Positions 52,094-60,561 of a stretch of DNA of 64,000 nt are shown here, piece by piece. The stretch spans positions 69,395-133,394 of the forward strand of contig CAZWNO010000001.1 in the NCBI GenBank assembly GCA_964635845.1, read 5' to 3'. Under the pieces are notes generated by a model, which saw nothing but the letters and a program-made list of their open reading frames with translations, searched no databases and was not told the DNA's origin. The DNA is from SZUA-365 sp964635845 (lineage in GTDB: Bacteria > Bacteroidota > Ignavibacteria > SZUA-365). The translations under genes were made by a program, and so were the position numbers. Within the stretch, counting starts at the first letter, position 1; the number at the start of each line of letters is the position of its first letter.

Positions 52094-52803
52094 CGCGATC
52101 CTCCTTCCGCGTCAGCCGCCGCGAAGTACCCGTGGACGACCGACGACAACTGCGAGCGGAGTTCGCTCAGCGTGACGAAGTAGGGATCGACATCCGCCAG
52201 CGCGGCGATCAGCTGCTGGTATGTGTTGCCGAACCCCGCCAGCCAGGTGCTGAAATCGTCCCGTCCTTCCGGCGTACGCATCCGCGCGTCGATGAAATGA
52301 TAGAAGATGCTGCTCGTCGATGATTCCGGTATCTCACGTGCGAGTTCCTCCGGAGCGTGGATGCTGCGGTGGGTGTCGAAGATGACGATCTGCGAGCGGA
52401 TGAAAGAGAACTGCTCATCGGCTTTCGACCAGGGGAGAAATTCCTGTTCCGAGAGACGTTCCTCGATCACATCGATGAGCTCGCCGCGCAGTTCCTCGAG
52501 TGTGTGGAACTCCAGGGGATCGATCATGGACAGGCGCTCCGCCATGATGTTGTCGTGGAGCGCGTGCCGTGACCATGCTGCGAAATCGTTGTTGTATTCG
52601 GGCTCGTCGAATTGCGGTCTGAGTCGTCCCCCCCAGAAATGATAGTATACGCTGTCGACATCGACCTGCACGAGGCGATCGCGAAGCTCGCGCAGGTTCT
52701 GCGCGCGTCGGCCGGTGGCGATCGCGGCGAGCGCGCAATCCTTGAAGGCAAACGTCCTTCCTCCATTGCTGCTGGTCATGGCAATCGATGATTGATGGGA
52801 CAT
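52090..52803 (-). CDS. DUF5752-like protein with an internal duplication
   Basis: A ~237-residue soluble protein resembling DUF5752, a family often next to treT. It consists of two similar halves. The first contains SVYYHFWGGRLRP, then NDFAAWSRHALHDNIMAERLSMIDP and HTLEELRGELIDVIEERL. The second contains SIFYHFIDARMRT, DDFSTWLAGFGNTYQQLIAALADVDP and VTLSELRSQLSSVVHGY. The function is unknown; the tight coupling to treT suggests a helper or regulatory role in trehalose metabolism. Start 52803 (MSHQSSIAM) or 52779 (MTSSNGG) is possible; neither has a strong Shine-Dalgarno. It is the first gene of the trehalose operon. Confidence 0.75.
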   Translation of the reverse strand: MSHQSSIAMTSSNGGRTFAFKDCALAAIATGRRAQNLRELRDRLVQVDVDSVYYHFWGGRLRPQFDEPEYNNDFAAWSRHALHDNIMAERLSMIDPLEFHTLEELRGELIDVIEERLSEQEFLPWSKADEQFSFIRSQIVIFDTHRSIHAPEELAREIPESSTSSIFYHFIDARMRTPEGRDDFSTWLAGFGNTYQQLIAALADVDPYFVTLSELRSQLSSVVHGYFAAADAEGGSR

Positions 52804-53011
52804 GTATTTGCTGCATCTAATGTAACAACACGGCATACCGGATGATAATTCCGTCGCGGTGCTGACTGTGCGAACGCCCAAGACTTCGTATATTAGGCCG
52901 TGTATGCGGGCAAGCCATACGCAAACCGGTGATGTCGCATCCCGGTTCCCGTATCCCTCCTTGCCCGGCCGCAGTACACGACGCCCGTTCTCACGCGAAG
53001 AGTGGTCATTC

Positions 53012-56000
53012 ATGAGTCGAAAACCGGGGAAGGCACACCCGGCGGAGTTCACGTGCAAGATGGATCAACGACACGAGCTGCTTCAGCGGCAGCTCCAGAA
53101 GATATTCGGTGAGACCGTTCCCGCCTCCGGGGAGTGGACGCAATTTCTGTCGCTGATCGATTCGACGTACCGCACGTTTGAAGCACAGCGTTCCGAACTC
53201 GATCAGGTCCTCGCACAGACATCACGCGAACTCGCACAGACCGACGCCGACCGGCTCGCCATCACGGAGACGTTCCCCGACCTGTACCTTCGCATTTCAG
53301 AGGATAATCGGATCCTCGAATCTGGAGGCAGCCAGGCCCCCGCGTTCTTCCACGAACATCCGCTGAAGGAACGGCAGGTCTCGGAGGTTCCGCTCTTTTC
53401 CGAAGTCATGGATCTCCCTGCGCTGTTGCGGGAGACGCGGTCCACGCTCGCCCGCGTCACGCGCGAGGTCGGGCTGCGCCAGCAGGAGGGGATGATCTGG
53501 TTCGAGGTCTCCGTGATTCCTATCACGGGCGATCACGTGCTGGTGTTTTTCCGCGACATCACGGTACGGAAACGCGCTCTCGAGGAGCTGCACGCGCGCG
53601 ACCGCCTGCTGCGCGGGGTGACGCTCGCGATCCGGCAGATCGTTACCGGGGAAAGCGTGGCAGAGGGAATACGGGAATCCCTGCAAACACTGGGCGAGGC
53701 CGGCGAGGTCGACCGCGTCTACATCTTCCGTAACGAAAGCAACCCGCTTAGCGGCGCCCAGCGGATGAGCCTGCGTTTCGAATGGACGCGGGAAGCGAAA
53801 CATTCGTACATCGCAAGTCCGCCTATGCAGGGAATTCCCTACGAGCGCGAACTCGGCCGATGGTTCCAATTGCTCTCGAAGGGAAAAACGATACGCGGAC
53901 TTGTCCGCGATTTCCCCGCCGGCGAACGCCGGCTGTTCGAGAGAAACGGCATTCTCTCGCTGATGTGTGTCCCGATATTCTCGGAAGGCCAGTGCTGGGG
54001 CTTCATCGGCTTCGACGACTGCAGGATGCCGCGGGTCTGGTCCGAGCAGGAGGAATCGATCCTGTCAGTCATGGCGGGCATTCTCGGCGGAATATTCGCG
54101 CGGGAGGAAGCGCGCGACGCACTGCAACAGAGCGAACTGCGATTCCGTTCGCTGGTGCAGAATCTCAGCGATGCGATCACCGTCCTCGGCGCTGATGGGG
54201 AAATCCTCTACGAGACCATCGCCGTCGAGCGGATGAGCGGATACAGCATAAAGGAACGCAGCGGGAAGATCATTTTTCCCTACATCCATCCCGACGACAT
54301 CGAACGCGTCAAGGAGGTGTCGAAGCGCGTCCTCTCGCATCCCGAGTACGAAGAGAAGGTGGAGTTCCGTCATCGTCACGTCAACGGCAGCTGGCTCGAT
54401 CTCGAAGCGATCGCCAAGAACTACCTCCACGTCCCGTCCATCAACGGGATCGTCGTCACGTCGCGCGATGTCAGCGAACGCCGGAGGATCAACGAGCAGA
54501 TGGCCCGGCTGGCGCAGGTGGTGGAATCCGTCAGCGACTACATCGTGATCACGGATTTGCACGGACGCATCCAGTACGTCAACAAGCCGGTGCTCGATCG
54601 CTACGGGTACACCGAGGCGGAACTGTCCGGACAGTCCTCCGCGATCCTTCTTTCTCCGGGCAATCCGACCAACCTCCGCGAAGAGCTGCTCGCAAAAACC
54701 CTGGCGGGCGGCTGGAAGGGCGATCTCCTCAACATCACCAGGCACGGAAGCGAATTCTGGGTGTACCTGACGACGTCCCTGCTGCTGCACGACGGTCAGC
54801 CGACGGGAATGGTCTCGATCTCGCACGACATCTCCGACCGGAAACGCGCGGAACAGCGGCTGCTCGTCTTCAGCGAACATCTCAAGCAGATCCACCGACT
54901 CACTACGCAGCCCTATGTTCAATACGAAGAGCTGTTCGACGATTTCCTGCGCACGGGCATGGAGATCTTCGGCATGGACAGGGGAATTATCGGCCGCATC
55001 GACGGGACGGAGTATGAATTGTTCGCTGTGCGTTCGAACGACGGGAGTCTCAAGCAGGGGGACCGGCTTCCTCTCTCGCGGGCGTACTGCAGTCACGTCG
55101 TCAACCGGCAGGCCACATTGACGATCAGCCAGGCGGGCGCCGATCCGGATTTCCAGGATCACCCGATGTACACGGAGTGGGGTGTCGAATCGTATATCGG
55201 AACGCTGATACGCGTGCGGGGAGAAATTTTCGGCACGCTGAATTTTTCCTCGATGCGGCCGTACTGGCGCGCGTTCCGCGACAGCGACAGTGAGATCATC
55301 GAGCTGCTGGCACGCAGCATCGGCCACGATCTCGAGGAACAGATTCTCGAGGAGGAGCGGAAGCGCTATGCAAAGGAACTGATCGCCGCCAAGGAAGCGG
55401 CGGAGAGCGCCGATCGTGCGAAGAGCGACTTCCTCGCATCGATGAGCCATGAAATCCGCACGCCCATGAACGGTGTGATCGGGATGACGGGACTGCTGCT
55501 CGAGACACCGTTGACGGCCGATCAGCACGAGTATGTCGAGACGATCCGGCATAGCGGAGACAGCCTTCTCGCCATTATCAACGACATTCTCGATTTCTCG
55601 AAAATCGAATCGGGCCGGATGGATATTGAACAGCATCCTTTCGATCTGCGTCCATGCATCGAAGAAGTGTTCGACCTCCTGACGGCGAACGTCGGCGACA
55701 AAACCATCGAGATGCTGTACCTCATCGACCGCGATGTGCCCCCCGTCATCGAGAGCGACATTACACGGCTTCGGCAGATTCTGCTCAACCTCGTGGGAAA
55801 CAGCATCAAGTTTACTGACAGGGGCGAGGTCTTCGTCTCCGTGTCCGTGAAGGAACGGGACGACGCGCGCGTGCGACTGCAGTTCGAGGTCCGCGACACG
55901 GGCATCGGCATCCCCGCGGAAAAGATGAATATGCTCTTCCGATCGTTCACGCAGATCGATTCGTCGACGACACGGAAATACGGGGGCACGGGACTCGGAC

Positions 56001-57376
56001 TGGCGATCAGCGCACGGCTCGTGGAGATGATGGGTGGCGAGATCCGGGCCGAAAGCACGGTGGCGGAAGGCTCGGTGTTTTCCTTCACCATCGATGTGAA
56101 AGCTGTCGCCGTCGGCGGCGATACGGACAGTGAGGAACCGACAGGTGTCGAAGGACGGCGTGTGATCGTGGTCGACGACAACCAGACCAATCGCCGCATC
56201 CTCGATCTGCAGTGCGCCGGCTGGGGCATGGAATGCCTCGTCGTGCCGTCGGCCGCGGAGGCACTGCGCGTGCTCGCGGAGCAGCCCGGCTGCGACCTGG
56301 CGATCATCGACATGCTGATGCCGGGGATGGACGGCGTGGAACTCGCCCGCACGATCCGTGAGCGCTTCCCTGCCGCGGCGCCGCCGATGATCCTTCTGAC
56401 ATCGCTGAGCAAGCACGATGAACGCATCCCTGCCGAAGGACTGTTCCAGGCAGTACTCACGAAACCGGTGAAGCAGTCGCAGCTCTTCGACGTCATCGCG
56501 TCGGTGTTCACGAAGAACCGGCGGCGGAGTCGCAGGAAAAAAAAGGATATCCCGGTCCTCGACCGCCATCTCGCCGAGAAGCTTCCGCTCCGCATTCTTG
56601 TCGCCGAAGACAATCCGGTCAATCAGAAGCTGGTGCTGCGGGTCCTGCAGCAGGTGGGGTACCGGGCGGAGGTGGCGGCGAACGGACTGGAAGTCCTCGA
56701 TGCCCTGAACCGCCAGTCCTACGACATCGTGTTCATGGATGTTCAAATGCCGGAGATGGACGGGCTCGAGGCGACGCGCCGCATCCTGGCGGACTTTCCT
56801 CCCGATCGTCAGCCGGTGATCATCGCGGTCACCGCGAATGCGATGGAAGGCGACCGCGAGCGATGCCTGGCGGCGGGCATGCACGACTATATGACAAAAC
56901 CGATTCGGCTCGCCGCGGTCCAGGCGGCGATCCAGCAATGGGGGGGCAGGGCACACCATGCGCCGTCCCTCGAGGCCGCGACGGAGAATGTCGACGACTT
57001 CCTTGACGGCGATACGATCGGGATGCTGCTCTCACTGAGTGGCGATAATGAGACGGATATCTTCACGGAACTCCTGTCGATCCTCGAAGCGCAGACTCCG
57101 GATCTCGTGCGGCAGATGATAGCGGCGCTCGATGCCGACGATCTGCGCACGGTGAAGCGCATCGCGCACACGCTGAAAGGTTCCGCGCTCAATCTCGGCG
57201 CGCGCGCGATGGCCGATGCCTGCCTCCGCATGGAGCATGCCGCGGAACAGGGCGAACTCCGGCGCGTGCCGGAATTGCTCACCGTGATGCAGCGTGTGTA
57301 CGAGCAGTCGCTCTCCGCGCTCCATGCCGCAAGCCGCCGCTCGATGTCCGGCGCGGCCGGCTCGCGTACTCCGTGA
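53012..57376 (+). CDS. Large hybrid sensor histidine kinase (PAS/GAF, HK, two receivers, HPt)
   Basis: A 1454-residue, apparently cytoplasmic sensor with no clear transmembrane segment. In order it has an N-terminal coiled coil, a PAS-like domain, a GAF domain (~residues 190-360), two PAS domains (SLVQNLSDAITVLGADGEIL; VVESVSDYIVITDLHGRIQY), a second GAF (~610-780), a HisKA/HATPase pair (SHEIRTPMNGVIGM, His813; GGTGLGLAIS), receiver 1 (Asp1100, LAIIDMLMPGMDG), receiver 2 (Asp1243, IVFMDVQMPEMDG) and HPt (HTLKGSALNLG, His1386). All phospho-sites are intact, giving an internal phosphorelay. A start at 53012 is used; 52904 and 53060 are alternatives. Divergent from the trehalose operon; the next kinase gene lies 115 bp downstream. 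The signal is unknown. Confidence 0.9.
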   Translation: MSRKPGKAHPAEFTCKMDQRHELLQRQLQKIFGETVPASGEWTQFLSLIDSTYRTFEAQRSELDQVLAQTSRELAQTDADRLAITETFPDLYLRISEDNRILESGGSQAPAFFHEHPLKERQVSEVPLFSEVMDLPALLRETRSTLARVTREVGLRQQEGMIWFEVSVIPITGDHVLVFFRDITVRKRALEELHARDRLLRGVTLAIRQIVTGESVAEGIRESLQTLGEAGEVDRVYIFRNESNPLSGAQRMSLRFEWTREAKHSYIASPPMQGIPYERELGRWFQLLSKGKTIRGLVRDFPAGERRLFERNGILSLMCVPIFSEGQCWGFIGFDDCRMPRVWSEQEESILSVMAGILGGIFAREEARDALQQSELRFRSLVQNLSDAITVLGADGEILYETIAVERMSGYSIKERSGKIIFPYIHPDDIERVKEVSKRVLSHPEYEEKVEFRHRHVNGSWLDLEAIAKNYLHVPSINGIVVTSRDVSERRRINEQMARLAQVVESVSDYIVITDLHGRIQYVNKPVLDRYGYTEAELSGQSSAILLSPGNPTNLREELLAKTLAGGWKGDLLNITRHGSEFWVYLTTSLLLHDGQPTGMVSISHDISDRKRAEQRLLVFSEHLKQIHRLTTQPYVQYEELFDDFLRTGMEIFGMDRGIIGRIDGTEYELFAVRSNDGSLKQGDRLPLSRAYCSHVVNRQATLTISQAGADPDFQDHPMYTEWGVESYIGTLIRVRGEIFGTLNFSSMRPYWRAFRDSDSEIIELLARSIGHDLEEQILEEERKRYAKELIAAKEAAESADRAKSDFLASMSHEIRTPMNGVIGMTGLLLETPLTADQHEYVETIRHSGDSLLAIINDILDFSKIESGRMDIEQHPFDLRPCIEEVFDLLTANVGDKTIEMLYLIDRDVPPVIESDITRLRQILLNLVGNSIKFTDRGEVFVSVSVKERDDARVRLQFEVRDTGIGIPAEKMNMLFRSFTQIDSSTTRKYGGTGLGLAISARLVEMMGGEIRAESTVAEGSVFSFTIDVKAVAVGGDTDSEEPTGVEGRRVIVVDDNQTNRRILDLQCAGWGMECLVVPSAAEALRVLAEQPGCDLAIIDMLMPGMDGVELARTIRERFPAAAPPMILLTSLSKHDERIPAEGLFQAVLTKPVKQSQLFDVIASVFTKNRRRSRRKKKDIPVLDRHLAEKLPLRILVAEDNPVNQKLVLRVLQQVGYRAEVAANGLEVLDALNRQSYDIVFMDVQMPEMDGLEATRRILADFPPDRQPVIIAVTANAMEGDRERCLAAGMHDYMTKPIRLAAVQAAIQQWGGRAHHAPSLEAATENVDDFLDGDTIGMLLSLSGDNETDIFTELLSILEAQTPDLVRQMIAALDADDLRTVKRIAHTLKGSALNLGARAMADACLRMEHAAEQGELRRVPELLTVMQRVYEQSLSALHAASRRSMSGAAGSRTP

Positions 57377-57435
57377 ATTCCGCCGCTCCCGCATGTGCAT
57401 TCCTTCCGGTGCGCGTCCGCGCAATCCCGACACGT

Positions 57436-57464
57436 TTGTACTCAAATGCCGATATTCCTACATT
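57436..57464 (+). promoter_or_regulatory. Sigma70-like promoter for the receiver-kinase gene
   Basis: TTGTAC, a 17-nt spacer, then TACATT. Transcription would start near 57471, about 21 nt before an ATG that has GGAGGAG upstream. Confidence 0.5.
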
Positions 57465-57491
57465 GCGCGGTCTGATCACGGAGGAGACTCG

Positions 57492-58589
57492 ATGAAAAAG
57501 ATCGCTGTCATCGAAGACGATGTCATTGTCCGCGAGACGATTATCGAGCGTCTGACGGAGGCGGGATATTACGTGATCTCCGCCGAGAACGGGCTGCACG
57601 GCATCGACCTGATCCGCGAGCAGCTGCCGGACCTCGTGCTCTGCGATGTGATGATGCCCAACCTCGGCGGCTTCGGCGTGCTCGAATACGTGCGGAAGGA
57701 TCCCGCCACGGAGCTGATTCCCTTCGTGTTCCTCTCCGCGCTGTCGGATAAAAGCGACTTGCGAAAAGGAATGCTGTCCGGGGCGGACGATTACCTGACC
57801 AAGCCGTTCACCAGGGAAGAGTTGCTCAACGCCGTGGAGGTGCGGCTGCAGAAGAGGCAGTCCTATGACCAGAAGATGCATGACGCGCTCGATCAGTTTC
57901 GTGATTCGCTCAGCCGTTCCCTGCCGCACGAATTCCTGACACCCCTCAATTCCATACTCGGCATTTCAAATCTGCTCCGGGATCACATGAAGGAATTTGC
58001 CCCGGCGGAGGTCGACGAGATGCTGGGCAACATCCATCAGGCCGGCCAGCGCCTCCTGCGGCTCGTACAGAACTACCTGCGCTTTGCGGAACTCGAAACG
58101 CTGCATCATGACGAACAGCGCCGGACGCAGATTCTCGCCGAAGAGATGGCGTACCCTGACCAACTGCTGCGCGAAACCGTGGAATACCTCGCATCGCGGG
58201 CGGGACGCAGCCGGGATGTCAACGTACGCGCCGACAGCGCGCGCCTGCGGATCAGCGCGCGCGACTATGAAAAGATCGTCGAGGAGCTGATAGACAACGC
58301 CTGCAAATTCAGCCTCGACGGATCCAGGATCGAGGTGCGAGGAACAGCCACGGAAGGATTCTACGAAATTTCATTCCTCGATCGGGGACGCGGGATGGCG
58401 GATCACCAGATCCAGTCGGTCGGCGCGTATATGCAGTTCGACCGTATCCAGTTCGAGCAGACCGGCGTCGGGCTCGGACTGGCGATCGTACATGCCATCG
58501 CGACACTGCACGGGGGTGCGCTGCGCATCGAGAGCGAGTTGGGGAAATTTACCGCGGTATCGGTTCTGATACCGCTGGCGGAGGAATAG
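57492..58589 (+). CDS. Response regulator receiver-histidine kinase protein
   Basis: A 365-residue protein in which an N-terminal receiver (IAVIEDDVIVRE, phospho-acceptor Asp52 in LCDVMMP, Lys104 in LTKPF) is joined to a C-terminal kinase. The H-box is SLPHEFLTPLNSILG (His146), and the ATPase part has ELIDNACKF (N-box), FLDRGRGM (G1) and GVGLGLAIV (G2). Receiver-first kinases usually pass a signal from another kinase. The start at 57492 has GGAGGAG 7 nt upstream. It is downstream of the hybrid kinase and convergent with the sigma-54 activator, with only 2 bp between the stops. Confidence 0.9.
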   Translation: MKKIAVIEDDVIVRETIIERLTEAGYYVISAENGLHGIDLIREQLPDLVLCDVMMPNLGGFGVLEYVRKDPATELIPFVFLSALSDKSDLRKGMLSGADDYLTKPFTREELLNAVEVRLQKRQSYDQKMHDALDQFRDSLSRSLPHEFLTPLNSILGISNLLRDHMKEFAPAEVDEMLGNIHQAGQRLLRLVQNYLRFAELETLHHDEQRRTQILAEEMAYPDQLLRETVEYLASRAGRSRDVNVRADSARLRISARDYEKIVEELIDNACKFSLDGSRIEVRGTATEGFYEISFLDRGRGMADHQIQSVGAYMQFDRIQFEQTGVGLGLAIVHAIATLHGGALRIESELGKFTAVSVLIPLAEE

Positions 58590-58591
58590 GG

Positions 58592-59962
58592 TCAGGGGCG
58601 GATTTCGTATCTCTTGATCAGATCGTAGAGTGTCGTGCGGCCGATGGCGAGCGCCCGCGCGGTCTCCGTCATATTGCCGTCGAAGAGCTGCAGTGCGCGC
58701 CGGATCGCCCTTTCCTTGATCTGTTCCAGGGGAAGCACGTCCTCCCTGGATGAGAATAATTCGGAGGCGATCCCGCCGCTGTGCTGCTGCACGAAGCGGA
58801 GTGTCTGCGGGAGATCGTCCGGACGAATGACGTCGCCGTCGGCGAGAAGCACGGACCGCTCGACGATGCTCTGCAGCTCGCGCACGTTGCCGGGCCAGCC
58901 GTATCGCTGCAGCAGCGCCATCGCGTCGGGATGCAGCGTCATGCCCGGTCGCTGCTCGCGTGTCGCGAACTGTTTCAGGAAATGCTCGGCAAGCAGGGGA
59001 ACTTCCGTCGGACGGTCACGCAGGGGCGGCAGCTTGATCGGGAATGTGCAGAGTCGATAGTACAGGTCCTCGCGAAACGCACGCTGCTCCGCCATGGCGA
59101 GCAGGTCGCGGTTGGTCGCGGAGATGATGCGCGCGTCCGCGGTGTGCGTCTCCAGGCCTCCGATCCGCTCGAACTGTTTGGTCTGGATCACCCGCAGCAG
59201 CTTGGCCTGCAATGTCATGTCGAGTTCGCCGATCTCGTCGAGAAAAATCGTGCCGGTGTGCGCGGCTTCGAACTTCCCGATTTTCCGGTCGACCGCGCCG
59301 GTGAACGATCCGCGTTCGTGACCGAAGAGCTCGCTCTCCAGCAGTTCGCGCGGAATAGCGGCGCAGTTGATGACGACGAAGGGACGGTCCTTCCGCGTGC
59401 CGTTGAAGTGAATGGCGCGCGCGATCAATTCCTTCCCGGTCCCGCTCTCTCCCTCGATGAGAACGTTGATGTCACTGTTCCGCGCCTTGTCCACGAGCTT
59501 GAGCACGACCTGCATCGCGCCGGAACTCGATACGATGTTTTCAAAGCGTACCGTGCTCTCCAGCGTATCCTGCAGCTGCCTGACCTTGTCCTGCAGCTTG
59601 TGGAGATTGATGGCGTTGTTGAGAGCGAACTGCAGCCGCTTGAGATCGACCGGCTTGGTGAAGTAATCCGTGGCACCCGCCCGCATCAGTTCCACTGCGA
59701 CATCGATTTTTCCCTGGGCCGAAAGCATGATCACGGGCAGATCGGGAATTCGCTCGCGCACGGTCTTCAGCGTGTCGAGACCCGAAAGACCGGGCATCAT
59801 GTGATCCATCAGCACGACATCGGGTGGCTGCTCTAGGGCGGCGAGCAGCGCTTCTCCGTTGGCGAAGGTCTGCGATGCATATCCCCATGACTGCAGGGTG
59901 AACTCAAGCAGACGGCGCAGGGAGTAGTCATCATCGACGATAAAGACACGTGGCTTGTCCAT
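58592..59962 (-). CDS. Sigma-54-dependent response regulator (NtrC family)
   Basis: A 456-residue activator: receiver (FIVDDDYSLRRLL; Asp54 in VLMDHMMPG), AAA+ domain (Walker A GESGTGKELIARAI near residue 170; Walker B GTIFLDEIGEL) and a C-terminal Fis-type helix-turn-helix (ETARALAIGRTTLYDLIKRY). The sigma-54-contacting GAFTGA loop reads GSFTGA. It activates promoters of the -24/-12 type, which are not identified here. It is probably the output partner for one of the two neighbouring kinases. A start at 59962 (MDKPRVFIVDDD) is typical. Confidence 0.93.
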   Translation of the reverse strand: MDKPRVFIVDDDYSLRRLLEFTLQSWGYASQTFANGEALLAALEQPPDVVLMDHMMPGLSGLDTLKTVRERIPDLPVIMLSAQGKIDVAVELMRAGATDYFTKPVDLKRLQFALNNAINLHKLQDKVRQLQDTLESTVRFENIVSSSGAMQVVLKLVDKARNSDINVLIEGESGTGKELIARAIHFNGTRKDRPFVVINCAAIPRELLESELFGHERGSFTGAVDRKIGKFEAAHTGTIFLDEIGELDMTLQAKLLRVIQTKQFERIGGLETHTADARIISATNRDLLAMAEQRAFREDLYYRLCTFPIKLPPLRDRPTEVPLLAEHFLKQFATREQRPGMTLHPDAMALLQRYGWPGNVRELQSIVERSVLLADGDVIRPDDLPQTLRFVQQHSGGIASELFSSREDVLPLEQIKERAIRRALQLFDGNMTETARALAIGRTTLYDLIKRYEIRP

Positions 59963-60155
59963 GCGATCCGGCGGAATGATGGTCGAACAGGCGGAATGCG
60001 AAAGTACGGGAAAATACGAAAAAACAGGGTCAGTGGGAATCGCGATACGATACGCTCCATGCTCCGGATACGTATTCCATCGCGGGATGGACGCGAAGGG
60101 AAAAACCGGTAACTTGCGGCATCACCATTCGACGGCGATTCATCGCCGGCAAGTC

Positions 60156-60515
60156 ATGACCCGCAAACTCACGCTCATAATCGGCATCGTTTCCGTCATC
60201 GTGCTCGGCATCGTGATCTTCCTGCCGGGCAGCCGTGATACGGGTATCACAACGCCGCCGGAGGCATCGCCGGCCGAACAGCTCGAGCTCTTCCTCTCCG
60301 ATAAAATGGACTATGGAATCCGATTATCACGCATCCTCGCGGAGCGCCGCATCGGGAAAGCACAGCGCATCGCGGTCGGGGATCCCGCCCTCGAACGGCG
60401 CGCCCGTGAAGTGATCGACTCATTGCGCGCCCGCCTCGAACGTNNNNNNNNNNAGCCTGTCCGCCGCCGTCAGGATGCCGAGCCGGCCCGCCTCGAACGT
60501 CAGGCCAAAATGTAA
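60156..60515 (+). CDS. Small membrane-anchored hypothetical protein, interrupted by an assembly gap
   Basis: The ATG at 60156 starts MTRKLTLIIGIVSVIVLGIVIF, a single N-terminal membrane anchor. It is followed by a periplasmic, charged helical segment (EQLELFLSDKMDYGIRLSRILAERR...RRAREVIDSLRARLER). Ten Ns follow at 60444, so the C-terminus and the stop at 60515 are unreliable. The 14-nt sequence CCCGCCTCGAACGT occurs both just before and ~45 bp after the gap. No domain is recognised. Confidence 0.5.
   Translation: MTRKLTLIIGIVSVIVLGIVIFLPGSRDTGITTPPEASPAEQLELFLSDKMDYGIRLSRILAERRIGKAQRIAVGDPALERRAREVIDSLRARLERXXXXPVRRRQDAEPARLERQAKM
60444..60453. other. Assembly gap (10 N)
   Basis: Ten Ns inside a small gene, bracketed by direct copies of CCCGCCTCGAACGT (60430-60443 and 60488-60501). 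The repeat probably caused the assembly break, and the true length is unknown. Confidence 0.95.
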
Positions 60516-60561
60516 CCCGGTGCAGTGCGGGGAAGCGCTGCCCGGCCCTGCGGATTGTCGC

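Noticed and set aside
53012..60515. A new defence system in the kinase region
   Set aside because: All members are ordinary two-component proteins with intact phosphorylation sites.
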